A stretch of DNA of 29,448 nt from JANXVV01 sp038230975 (GTDB lineage Bacteria; Planctomycetota; Phycisphaerae; Tepidisphaerales; Tepidisphaeraceae): positions 1 to 29,448 of the forward strand of contig JBBRMF010000032.1 in assembly GCA_038230975.1 (NCBI GenBank). Reading direction: 5' to 3'. A program made the position numbers and the translations under genes. The notes under the pieces were generated by a model. The model ran no database searches. It saw only the letters and a list, made by a program, of their open reading frames with translations, and was not told where the DNA came from. Every line of letters starts with the position of its first letter. The first letter of the stretch is position 1. Below, one piece after another: positions 15,304 through 21,799 of this stretch.

Positions 15304-16521
15304 ATGAAAGCATCGGCATTTCTATCTTTGATCGTGTCACTCGCCCTGCTGCAGCCGGTAGAAGCGGCCGATGCACCGGCCGCGAATGGTGGGCTGCCGG
15401 CGTTCATCAAGCCGGGTTTCAGGTTGACCTGGATCGGCGGCAATTCCATCGTCGGTGGCAATCACCCAGTTCCCGACGAGAACGGGCCGATCGAGATCGA
15501 CGGCCGCAAGTATCGGCTCGAGAGCAACCGGCCGGGCGGCGGCATGGGGTACACGCAGCTCAACATTCTCCATACTGACGCCAGAACGGTCATCGCCGAT
15601 GTGAATCTCTTTATTCTCACGGATGTGAATCAGAAGATCTGCAAGTTTTCGGGTAAGGCGGTCGTGATTGGCAGCCCTGATGCGCTCGGCGATTACTGGG
15701 TCAATCCCGCCAAGCTCGCCCAGATGCCCGAAGGCCGCCTGGGCGGAGACAAGTACACTCGGGGGAACTACACGCTGGACAACCGCGAATACAAATCCAT
15801 CAGCATCACGCATCAGGGAAATGACGGATATCACAGCAAGACCTACGACCTTGCCAGCGGTGTGATGTTGTTCGGCGGCACCACCGATATCAATCTCGGC
15901 CTCCTGCTGAAGAACAAAGACAACGGCCAACTCACCCAGGAGGAGGCCAACAAAGTGTTCAGCCACAACCAGTTCGTCTCCGTGCGCGAGACGAAGATCC
16001 CCTGGGCCGCGGCCCCGCGGTCGGAACTCTTTAACAAGGGCCGCCGGCTCGATTACACCGGTGGCCAGAGACTTTTGCTGCCCGATGCCGGTGGGCTTCC
16101 GCCGCTCCCGCCGCAGGCCATGAGCGTGTCGTACGAGATCGGCGACGTCCTCGGTGGAAATTGCTTCTCGCTCAAAACGCTGATCCGCGCCGACCTCGGC
16201 CCCGGCATCCCGCCCAACGAAGTCCGCGGGGAACAAGTTGGCGGCTCGGCGATGCTGGGCGGGCTCTACACGCCCCCCGAGGCGCTCCGCGCGATTCAAC
16301 CGAACACGGTGCTCGACGAAGACCCGGTCACCCAACGCCGCATCACGTTCATCGGCCCGCAGGGAAACATGGCCCTGCTGCTCGAGCAGGGGCGGATCGA
16401 CACGCTGGAGCGTTGGTACGACATGGGTACCGGCCTCCTGTCCGCCTCGCGCTACACCACCGAGCCGGCGGGCAATCTCGGCAAGACGATCGTCGAGGTT
16501 CGGCTGACGGGACAGAACTAA
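15304..16521 (+). CDS. Secreted protein of unknown function, 405 residues
   Basis: The protein starts with a signal peptide, M-K-A-S-A-F-L-S-L-I-V-S-L-A-L-L, cleaved near V-E-A-A-D (about residue 20). The mature part has two similar-looking halves: one begins F-I-K-P-G-F-R-L-T-W-I-G-G, and the second near N-K-G-R-R-L-D-Y-T-G-G, each opening a beta-rich stretch with many Gly. That repeat reading is tentative. It contains two cysteines and no recognised catalytic motif. AGGAG at 15292-15296 sits 7 bases before ATG 15304; ATG 15298 would be too close. It stands alone between repeat-rich gaps. It is not obviously related to the preceding secreted protein. Confidence 0.8.
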   Translation: MKASAFLSLIVSLALLQPVEAADAPAANGGLPAFIKPGFRLTWIGGNSIVGGNHPVPDENGPIEIDGRKYRLESNRPGGGMGYTQLNILHTDARTVIADVNLFILTDVNQKICKFSGKAVVIGSPDALGDYWVNPAKLAQMPEGRLGGDKYTRGNYTLDNREYKSISITHQGNDGYHSKTYDLASGVMLFGGTTDINLGLLLKNKDNGQLTQEEANKVFSHNQFVSVRETKIPWAAAPRSELFNKGRRLDYTGGQRLLLPDAGGLPPLPPQAMSVSYEIGDVLGGNCFSLKTLIRADLGPGIPPNEVRGEQVGGSAMLGGLYTPPEALRAIQPNTVLDEDPVTQRRITFIGPQGNMALLLEQGRIDTLERWYDMGTGLLSASRYTTEPAGNLGKTIVEVRLTGQN

Positions 16522-16621
16522 GCTCCCACCCCAGGCGTCGTCATCTCGCTGTTTGTCATCAGCGGATTAAGCGATCCGCGCCGCTGGCCCTTTGACGGCG
16601 CCGGTATGCCCCGGATCAAGA

Positions 16622-16741
16622 GCGCGACGAAGCATCACCCAAAAGAGCCCCGAGCGCAGCGAGCGGTAAAACCTCCCCACCCCATAAAATCCCCCATCCG
16701 CCCCCGCCGCAAACCCCGTCCCCCCGAAATACCGCAGACGC
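16622..16741. repeat. Dispersed repeat R1, copy D
   Basis: The copy carries AGAGCCCCGAGCGCAGCGAG and CGGTAAAACCTCCCCACCCC as in copy A, then jumps to the CCGCCGCAAACCCCGTC through TACCGCAG end seen in copy C. It lies in the 369-base gap 16522-16890, which otherwise holds a TATAAT hexamer at 16831-16836 without a good -35 and no gene that I can support. Confidence 0.7.
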
Positions 16742-16890
16742 CTGATTTATCGCCGCTCAAACCTCACCGCGATACCGACTTAGCAAGCTCGCATCCGCAC
16801 CCCGAACCTATCCCGCTGATTCAGGAAATGTATAATGTTGAATACGGCATCCGTGAATGTCAGAATCTTCCTCGGATAGTTAATTAATCG

Positions 16891-17148
16891 ATGAAAAAGA
16901 ATTTGCCATCAGCGCGCTGCACTCGGCCCCCATGGCATATCGATTTCGGCAACCCAAAACCCGAATTCGATCTCCTCGAAAAGTTCTCGAAGCAGATACT
17001 TTCAGCCATCCCGGGAACCGTCGTCATCCTTGAAACCCCCGAACCCGGATTGGGGAGTGTCCCCTTTGATTTCGCTGAGTTCGACAAATATAAGATAAAG
17101 TACCTATGCCCGAACCGATCAAATTTCCGGTCAGTGCCTTTCAGTTGA
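16891..17148 (+). CDS. Possible small protein, unknown
   Basis: An 85-codon frame starting M-K-K-N-L-P-S, with an L-L-E-K-F-S-K-Q-I-L helix and an I-P-G-T-V-V-I-L-E-T-P-E strand. It shows no family motif I know. No Shine-Dalgarno site is visible; a TATAAT lies 55 bases upstream. Its last 43 bases overlap the next ORF in another frame. It may be real or part of a decayed gene. Confidence 0.35.
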   Translation: MKKNLPSARCTRPPWHIDFGNPKPEFDLLEKFSKQILSAIPGTVVILETPEPGLGSVPFDFAEFDKYKIKYLCPNRSNFRSVPFS

Positions 17149-17435
17149 ACGAAAGCAGCGACGATGGTCGGTGCATTGTCTGCCAGTCGACTGTCGTTGG
17201 GCGTCCTTTCTTGTTATGGACAGTCGGGGCGATTTACTCGACTGACAGTGGCGTAAACGGCGGTCCGCACGATAACAAGTTCGCGTTTATGCGCCTCGCG
17301 CATGGAGACCGTGGTGAACTTGAGTCGGCCACGATTTTTGAGGATGTCACAGAAGGACAGGCCGACATTTATTTTTGCTCAAAACGCTGCTTTCGAAAAT
17401 TCCTTAACTCATTACTCAATAGGTTCGATCTTTAA
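17106..17435 (+). CDS. Small zinc-ribbon-like protein, unknown
   Basis: A 109-residue protein with two cysteine pairs, C-I-V-C near residue 25 and F-C-S-K-R-C near residue 93, spaced as in a treble-clef or zinc-ribbon metal site. The final part F-C-S-K-R-C-F-R-K-F is typical of small zinc-binding folds. No other domain is recognisable and there is no signal peptide. The start codon has no strong ribosome site and overlaps the end of the preceding ORF. Followed by the 164-bp inverted-repeat element. Confidence 0.5.
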   Translation: MPEPIKFPVSAFQLNESSDDGRCIVCQSTVVGRPFLLWTVGAIYSTDSGVNGGPHDNKFAFMRLAHGDRGELESATIFEDVTEGQADIYFCSKRCFRKFLNSLLNRFDL

Positions 17436-17456
17436 CGAGCTATAACGGAAAGTCTT

Positions 17457-17620
17457 GTAGGGTCCGCTGGTACTCCCATTGGTATCTACACAAGTGCAAC
17501 TCAACCGCACTGGCGGCCTGCAATCGTGGTTCAGCGAAGCAGTCGGAACCGCGTTGGCGAACGCATATCACGGTTCGCAGGACTTGTGTAGATACATATG
17601 GGAGTACCAGCGGACCCTAC
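17457..17620. mobile_element. 164-bp element with 39-bp terminal inverted repeats (MITE/BIME-like)
   Basis: Bases 17457-17495 and 17582-17620 are inverted copies differing at 2 of 39 positions. They begin GTAGGGTCCGCTGG and end CCAGCGGACCCTAC. The 86 bases between them hold no gene. No clear target-site duplication is visible. The element is too small to encode a transposase, so it would depend on one elsewhere. The outer 12 bases recur at 18656. Confidence 0.7.
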
Positions 17621-17640
17621 GTGCTCGGTCTTCGTGACCG

Positions 17641-17665
17641 CGACGTGATCGCGACGTGATCGCGA
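17641..17665. repeat. Short tandem repeat, 11-base unit
   Basis: CGACGTGATCG occurs twice in a row, followed by CGA. It lies just right of the inverted-repeat element in the 562-base gap 17436-17997, whose remaining parts (17670-17830) show no supportable gene. Confidence 0.6.
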
Positions 17666-17834
17666 AGCGTCCCGCGGCGTTCCCCGGCATATCCTGACAC
17701 CCCATTCCAGGAGGAGCCTGTCGGCAGGCCGAAGCGCACCCCCGAGTTCGGCAACGTCACCGTCGGCTCCGTACATGAGTTGTTGCCGTAGTAGGCACCG
17801 GCTGGCTCTTCGCCCATGAAAGTGGCACGTTTAA

Positions 17835-17901
17835 AAAGTGAAACTGGGTCGAGAAGCTGTATTCAATTCTATGAACTACTTACGACACTGTTGCAAGTCC
17901 T
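17835..17901. repeat. Dispersed repeat R2, copy 3
   Basis: This contains AAGTGAAACTGGGTCGAGAA, TGTATTCAATT, ATGAACTACTTACGAC and TGTTGCAAGTCC. It is about 60 bases upstream of the higBA promoter and is the cleanest R2 copy in the window. Confidence 0.7.
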
Positions 17902-17960
17902 AAATGCGCCGATATGCGGACATTTCTAAATGCGCGGGACACCAGAGGCTAATTTAACCT

Positions 17961-17990
17961 TTGACGTGGCATACCTTGATTAGGTATACT
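17961..17990 (+). promoter_or_regulatory. higBA promoter
   Basis: TTGACG (17961-17966) and TATACT (17985-17990) are separated by 18 bases. The higB ATG starts only 7 bases after the -10 box, so the message would be leaderless or nearly so, consistent with the lack of a ribosome site for higB. Confidence 0.65.
17971..17987. promoter_or_regulatory. Candidate HigA operator
   Basis: ATACCT-TGATT-AGGTAT is a perfect 6-bp inverted repeat with a 5-base spacer. It overlaps the spacer and the first bases of the -10 box. Such a site is expected for autorepression by the antitoxin. Confidence 0.6.
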
Positions 17991-17997
17991 AGGTTTC

Positions 17998-18288
17998 ATG
18001 GCCATCCAGTCATTTGCCGATGCCACCACGAAGGTTTTTTTCATTCATGGACGGATCAGGAAAAACACTGGATGGCGGAATATTTCGGCTGTCGTTGGGC
18101 GCAAGCTGGACATGATGCATTATGCCGCGCTGTTGTCCGATTTGCGTTCGCCGCCCGGCAATCGTCTGGAATTGCTCGCGGGCAACCTTGCGGGATGCCA
18201 CAGCATCCGCATCAATGACCAGTGGCGAATCGTGTTTCGTTGGACCGCGATAGGTCCTGCCGACGTCCGGGTTTGCGACTATCACTAA
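17998..18288 (+). CDS. higB: HigB toxin of a type II toxin-antitoxin pair
   Basis: A 96-residue RelE-superfamily protein. HigB toxins are ribosome-dependent mRNA nucleases. The sequence follows the family pattern: K-V-F-F-I-H-G near the start, G-R-K-L-D-M-M-H-Y-A in the middle, D-L-R-S-P-P-G-N-R-L-E-L-L and the C-terminal S-I-R-I-N-D-Q-W-R-I-V-F-R-W with a terminal D-Y-H. The toxin is first and the antitoxin second, the order typical of higBA. ATG 17998 sits directly behind the promoter. Length is normal. Confidence 0.93.
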   Translation: MAIQSFADATTKVFFIHGRIRKNTGWRNISAVVGRKLDMMHYAALLSDLRSPPGNRLELLAGNLAGCHSIRINDQWRIVFRWTAIGPADVRVCDYH

Positions 18289-18317
18289 TTCGCGGGCACG
18301 CATTCACAGGAGTTCAC

Positions 18318-18635
18318 ATGGAAAAGTTGCACCGATTGCCGACCACCCCCGGCGAAATTCTGCGTGAGGAATTCATGAGGCCAATGAAAATCACCCAGAT
18401 TGAACTGGCCAGCCATATCGGTTGCGATGTCAAGGTGATCAACCGGATCGTCAATCAACGCTCCAGAATCACCGCGCCGATCGCTGTGAAACTTGCCGCC
18501 GCATTTCGGACAACACCCGATTTCTGGCTCAACGCGCAGCAGGCCGTTGACCTTTACGTTGCCTCCCGTGAGATTTCAGACATGCCTAAGCCCTTTTCAA
18601 GGACAATTACGGGGACGCCGTTCGTCTTGACATAA
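18318..18635 (+). CDS. higA: HigA antitoxin, XRE-type helix-turn-helix
   Basis: A 105-residue DNA-binding protein of the HigA/VapI family: P-T-T-P-G-E-I-L-R-E-E-F near the start, an HTH in I-T-Q-I-E-L-A-S-H-I-G-C through V-I-N-R-I-V-N-Q-R-S-R-I-T, and T-T-P-D-F-W-L-N-A-Q-Q at the end. It neutralises HigB and should repress the shared promoter through the palindrome at 17971-17987. AGGAG at 18308-18312 lies 5 bases before ATG 18318 and decides the start. It begins 29 bases after the higB stop. The strong site here against none at higB would favour excess antitoxin. Confidence 0.95.
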   Translation: MEKLHRLPTTPGEILREEFMRPMKITQIELASHIGCDVKVINRIVNQRSRITAPIAVKLAAAFRTTPDFWLNAQQAVDLYVASREISDMPKPFSRTITGTPFVLT

Positions 18636-18655
18636 TTCAAAGGAGTTCGTAGTTC

Positions 18656-18675
18656 GTAGGGTCCGCTTCAGCGGA
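18656..18675. repeat. REP-like hairpin sharing the MITE end motif
   Basis: GTAGGGTCCGCT repeats the outer 12 bases of the 17457-17620 element. Here it continues into a tight hairpin, GTCCGCT-TC-AGCGGAC. It lies just after higA, so the toxin-antitoxin pair has this motif on both sides. Confidence 0.65.
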
Positions 18676-18697
18676 CGGAATCGCTGCCGGTCGCACG

Positions 18698-18790
18698 TCA
18701 CTCCTCTCGGTTCTTCCAGTACCCCGGTTTTCGGCGAAGGTCCATCACGGAGATGATACAGATTCTGCCATCAGGGACATAAAAAGGGTC
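18698..18790 (-). pseudogene. Remnant resembling the C-terminus of a ParE/RelE-type toxin
   Basis: On the minus strand the frame ending at 18698 reads F-Y-V-P-D-G-R-I-C-I-I-S-V-M-D-L-R-R-K-P-G-Y-W-K-N-R-E-E. This is the typical last strand and tail of ParE/RelE toxins (Y-x-x-x-x-G-x-V-x-V-x-x-V-x-x-x-R-R-x-P-x-x-W). The frame stays open upstream but the rest does not resemble a toxin, and no antitoxin gene is next to it. Likely a decayed fragment. Confidence 0.45.
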
Positions 18791-19189
18791 GCAAGTAGTA
18801 GAAATCTTTGGATATCTTTCAAATCGACTAGTGGCCCCTTTTGAAATCTTCGAACGATAAATCAACCAACCCCCAACTGACCGCTCCCAATCGAAGTTGC
18901 ACACAAGCCCCTGGGACAAATCCCACCTCACGCCCTGAAAACCACGAAAGCGTGGATTTATCGACACCCCTGGATTTGTTGCATTTTGTCGCATTTTGTT
19001 GCATCGGCCACACTGTCTCCGATGGCATTTCCCCGCGATTGGGTTGACGCTGGGGTGCATCGTCGGACCCCACGCGGCCGTGAAACAGGTGGGTTTCGCT
19101 CGCCGGATTCTTCTTGACTCTCTTTCTCGCCGCGGTTAAACCCATGCGTTGTCTCCTCTTCTGCAACTCGACTAACAAGGGAAATGGCG
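18791..19189. other. Gap without a supportable gene
   Basis: This 399-base gap holds a 10-base tandem repeat, GCATTTTGTT/C in nearly three copies at about 18978-19004. Near the right end TTGACT (19114-19119) and TTAAAC about 16 bases later could be a weak promoter for the thioredoxin-like gene. I see nothing else. Confidence 0.45.
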
Positions 19190-20413
19190 ATGCGAAAATT
19201 ACAAATGCTTCCGGTGGCTCTGCTTGGATGTTGTCTGGTAGCGTACGCTCCGCAAATGCGGGCGTTCAACGTAGGGGACAAGCCGGAGCTTGCCGGGAAA
19301 AACGGGAAAGGCGAATCGGTCGACTTGAAGCAGTTCAGTGGGAAGATCGTCGTCGTTGATTTCTGGGCCACCTGGTGCGGGCCGTGCATGGCTGAGGCGC
19401 CGCACATGGTCGAGATCAATAAGAAGTTTTCCAGCGAAGGGCTGCAGATATTAGGGGTGAGTCTGGACAGTGATGCTCAGGCGATGATGGCCGTCGCGAA
19501 GGAAAAGGGTTTTGAGTGGCCGCAGATTTTTGGTGGGCGCGTCTGGCAGTCTCCGCAGTCGGTGGCGTGGGGGATCGAAAGCATTCCGGCGACCTACATC
19601 GTCGGGCCGGACGGTGTCATCCTGTGGAAAGGCCATCCCGGAGGTGGATTGGACGCGGCGATCCAGAAAGCATTCAAGGAGCACCCGCCGATCCTGGTGG
19701 ATCCAAAGGTGGTCGCCGAGGCGAACGTGGCGTTGGATCGCGTGGATAGCGCGTTGGGCGGCAGCGATTTCCCCGGGGCGATGAAGCTGCTCGGCAAGGT
19801 GCCGGCCGGTGCGTCAAAGGATAAGAAGGTCGCGGCGCGGTTGGAGGAAGCACAGAAAAATCTGGGCAAATTTGCCGATGGAATGCTGGCCGAGGTGGAT
19901 CCGCTGATCGCCGCCAGGCAATACCCGGCTGCGGTTTCCAAGCTGAAAGATCTGGCGGGTAAACTCGCCGGCACACCGGCCGGTGTTGCGGCGCGGTCGA
20001 AGCTTTCCGCGCTGGCCGCCGACCCCGAAGCCCGCAAGCAGATCGATGCGGCCGACCGCGCTGAAAAAGCGGAAACCGCTTTGAACGCGGCGGAAAAATT
20101 GCAGACAGACAAGAAGGATGCGTTGGCGTATTCGCGTTTCAAGGAGATCGTCGCCCAGTTCCCCGGCACGCCTGCGGCGAAAACGGCTTCCGCAGCTCTT
20201 GCGGTCTACGAAAAAGATCTGGTCTTTGTCAAGAATGTGATCGGGTCGCAGAACGAAACCAAGGCCAAAGCGCTTCTCGGAATGGCCGACAGCTATAAGA
20301 ACGCGGGGAAAAATGAGCAGGCGAAAAAGAAGTATCAGGAAGTGATCGACCAGTACCCCGGCACGCCGCAAGCCACGAATGCGAAGAAGGCGATCGCGGA
20401 AATGGTTCCGTGA
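19190..20413 (+). CDS. TlpA-like thioredoxin with C-terminal tetratricopeptide-like repeats
   Basis: An exported thiol-disulfide protein of 407 residues. The N-terminus is a signal sequence; Cys14 in V-A-L-L-G-C could be a weak lipobox, and otherwise cleavage near M-R-A (25) is likely. A redoxin domain (about 26-165) carries W-A-T-W-C-G-P-C (Cys63, Cys66) and the cis-proline segment S-I-P-A-T-Y-I-V. The remaining 240 residues are Ala/Lys-rich helices with repeated F-P-G-T-P-A and Y-P-G-T-P-Q turns, as in YbgF-type tetratricopeptide repeats. ATG 19190 is preferred over 19184 because AAGGGA at 19177-19182 is 7 bases before it. A reductase for extracytoplasmic thiols is likely, with the repeats as a docking surface. 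It converges with the next gene, 34 bases apart. Confidence 0.88.
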   Translation: MRKLQMLPVALLGCCLVAYAPQMRAFNVGDKPELAGKNGKGESVDLKQFSGKIVVVDFWATWCGPCMAEAPHMVEINKKFSSEGLQILGVSLDSDAQAMMAVAKEKGFEWPQIFGGRVWQSPQSVAWGIESIPATYIVGPDGVILWKGHPGGGLDAAIQKAFKEHPPILVDPKVVAEANVALDRVDSALGGSDFPGAMKLLGKVPAGASKDKKVAARLEEAQKNLGKFADGMLAEVDPLIAARQYPAAVSKLKDLAGKLAGTPAGVAARSKLSALAADPEARKQIDAADRAEKAETALNAAEKLQTDKKDALAYSRFKEIVAQFPGTPAAKTASAALAVYEKDLVFVKNVIGSQNETKAKALLGMADSYKNAGKNEQAKKKYQEVIDQYPGTPQATNAKKAIAEMVP

Positions 20414-20447
20414 TCGGGCGAGAACTCACGAGTTAACAGGCAGAGAA

Positions 20448-20972
20448 TTACTGACCTGAAGTCGGCGGGTTCTCCGGCCAATCCCTGGCGTCGCGAAGTG
20501 CTTCCATCTTGTCGCGCGAGAAGGTTCGGCCGCGATTCATGCCATGGCAACGCTCGGCGGCATTGTTCCAAATCGCCGGGTCAGAAAGATTGGAATCCCA
20601 GAACGGCCATGTGCGGCATTGCAGCGGTCGGACCGGATACGCCGTGCAGGACCGCTTGGTCTGCACGAGAATTTGATCCCCTTCTTTCCGCTCGGTGCGT
20701 TCTTCCTTGAGAAAAACGCAATCGTGCTCGCCGCGCTCATTGCGGTGTTCGATCAGGCTGATCCGCCCAAAAACAGTACGGCAATATCGAGCGGTCACTT
20801 CATCGATCGAAAGCTGAAGGTGGTTAGCCAGCCGGCCAATTTCTTCCTGGGAAATCCACACAAACCCCGGCGCGCCCGTGCAGCAGTTGCCGCACTGGGT
20901 GCAGGTGAATTGAAGACCGTCTGCATACCAGGGAGTTTTTTCGGCGGGAAGCACTTCTAGTTTCATTGCCAT
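20448..20972 (-). CDS. YkgJ-family cysteine cluster protein
   Basis: A 174-residue cytosolic protein. It has the family's C-x2-C-x2-C-C motif (Cys24, Cys27, Cys30, Cys31) after F-T, then Cys85 and a C-T-A-Y-P-V-R-P-L-Q-C-R-T-W-P-F motif (Cys109, Cys119). The cysteines are expected to bind zinc or an iron-sulfur cluster. The function of the family is not established. The start is ATG 20972 or 20966; neither has a clear ribosome site. It lies 65 bases downstream of a small secreted-protein gene on the same strand and may share its transcript. Confidence 0.88.
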   Translation of the reverse strand: MAMKLEVLPAEKTPWYADGLQFTCTQCGNCCTGAPGFVWISQEEIGRLANHLQLSIDEVTARYCRTVFGRISLIEHRNERGEHDCVFLKEERTERKEGDQILVQTKRSCTAYPVRPLQCRTWPFWDSNLSDPAIWNNAAERCHGMNRGRTFSRDKMEALRDARDWPENPPTSGQ

Positions 20973-21037
20973 CTAAGATACGGGCGAAAGGGGGCGCGGT
21001 TCAATGGGGATCGATTTATCAGGAGCGGGATAACAAC

Positions 21038-21643
21038 TCAGGGCGTCGGAGTCTTTGGTTTGGGGGTCGGCTTCGTGGCAGGCCTTGGAAGAACTTTGCG
21101 GGGCTTCACACCGGGCGCGGTGGCGCTAAGCAAAGCATCTTCGGCTTCTCGATGCGTTGCATCGACCGTCGCCGGATCATCGGCCACGCTGTTGACGGTT
21201 GCCATCATCAAATATTTACCCACATAGAGATACATGTGGAGTTGGTCGGATACTTTTTTCGGGTCGGTCTTGCCTACTTCATAGCGCTCGTGCACTTTGA
21301 GCGCAAAGCGTTCATCCGCTTCGGCAGTGGGTTCGAGCAGCATCTTTGCTTTGCTCTTCTGATGCTCGCCGCGCAACTGTTTGATGATCGCGGCGGTGAC
21401 AGCCTTGTTGATCGTCATGTCATCCGGCAGCAACTCGAATGCCACGATCGCATCGTGTTTGACGCTGGTGAACGCGACAAGCCGATCGGTCGATTTCTCG
21501 ACGCGTTCCCAATTTGCCGCCGGTGGGGGAGTAAAGTGCAATCGGGCGTTTCCAAGTGTGACCTGGGCCGGCGCATCCTCTGCAACGGCGAGTCGCGCAA
21601 AACAGACGATCGTCACGATGGAGGCGAAAAGGCGAAAGATCAT
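21038..21643 (-). CDS. Small secreted protein of unknown function
   Basis: A 201-residue protein with a signal peptide (M-I-F-R-L-F-A-S-I-V-T-I-V ending A-V-A, cleavage near residue 21) and a Pro/Lys/Thr-rich tail of about 20 residues that probably is disordered or wall-facing. The middle part has an N-W-E-R-V-E-K-S-T-D-R motif and a Y-L-Y-V-G-K-Y segment, mildly similar in outline to small exported lipid- or stress-linked proteins, but I cannot name a family. GAGGAG lies 5 bases before ATG 21643, which decides this start over an upstream ATG at 21679. Confidence 0.8.
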   Translation of the reverse strand: MIFRLFASIVTIVCFARLAVAEDAPAQVTLGNARLHFTPPPAANWERVEKSTDRLVAFTSVKHDAIVAFELLPDDMTINKAVTAAIIKQLRGEHQKSKAKMLLEPTAEADERFALKVHERYEVGKTDPKKVSDQLHMYLYVGKYLMMATVNSVADDPATVDATHREAEDALLSATAPGVKPRKVLPRPATKPTPKPKTPTP

Positions 21644-21799
21644 TGGAACTCCTCTTCGTTTTAGAAAGTGTCCGCTCAATTTGCGAAAGCGTATCAGACG
21701 GGAATTGAATTGCGAGAATCAGGGATCCAGGCCGCACGCATTTATAACTGGTCCAATTACGCCTTGGGCATGATCGACTAATTCCACTCTCCGTAAACA

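Noticed and set aside
16831..16836. Perfect TATAAT upstream of the 16891 ORF as a promoter
   Set aside because: There is no acceptable -35 at 16-18 bases and no extended -10, so the hexamer alone is not enough.
17617..17817. A 66-codon minus-strand frame right of the inverted-repeat element
   Set aside because: It includes the short tandem repeat, lacks a ribosome site and shows no recognisable features.
18978..19004. Short tandem GCATTTTGT units as a CRISPR array or iteron origin
   Set aside because: Units are only 10 bases, fewer than three, without spacers, and no replication or cas gene is nearby.
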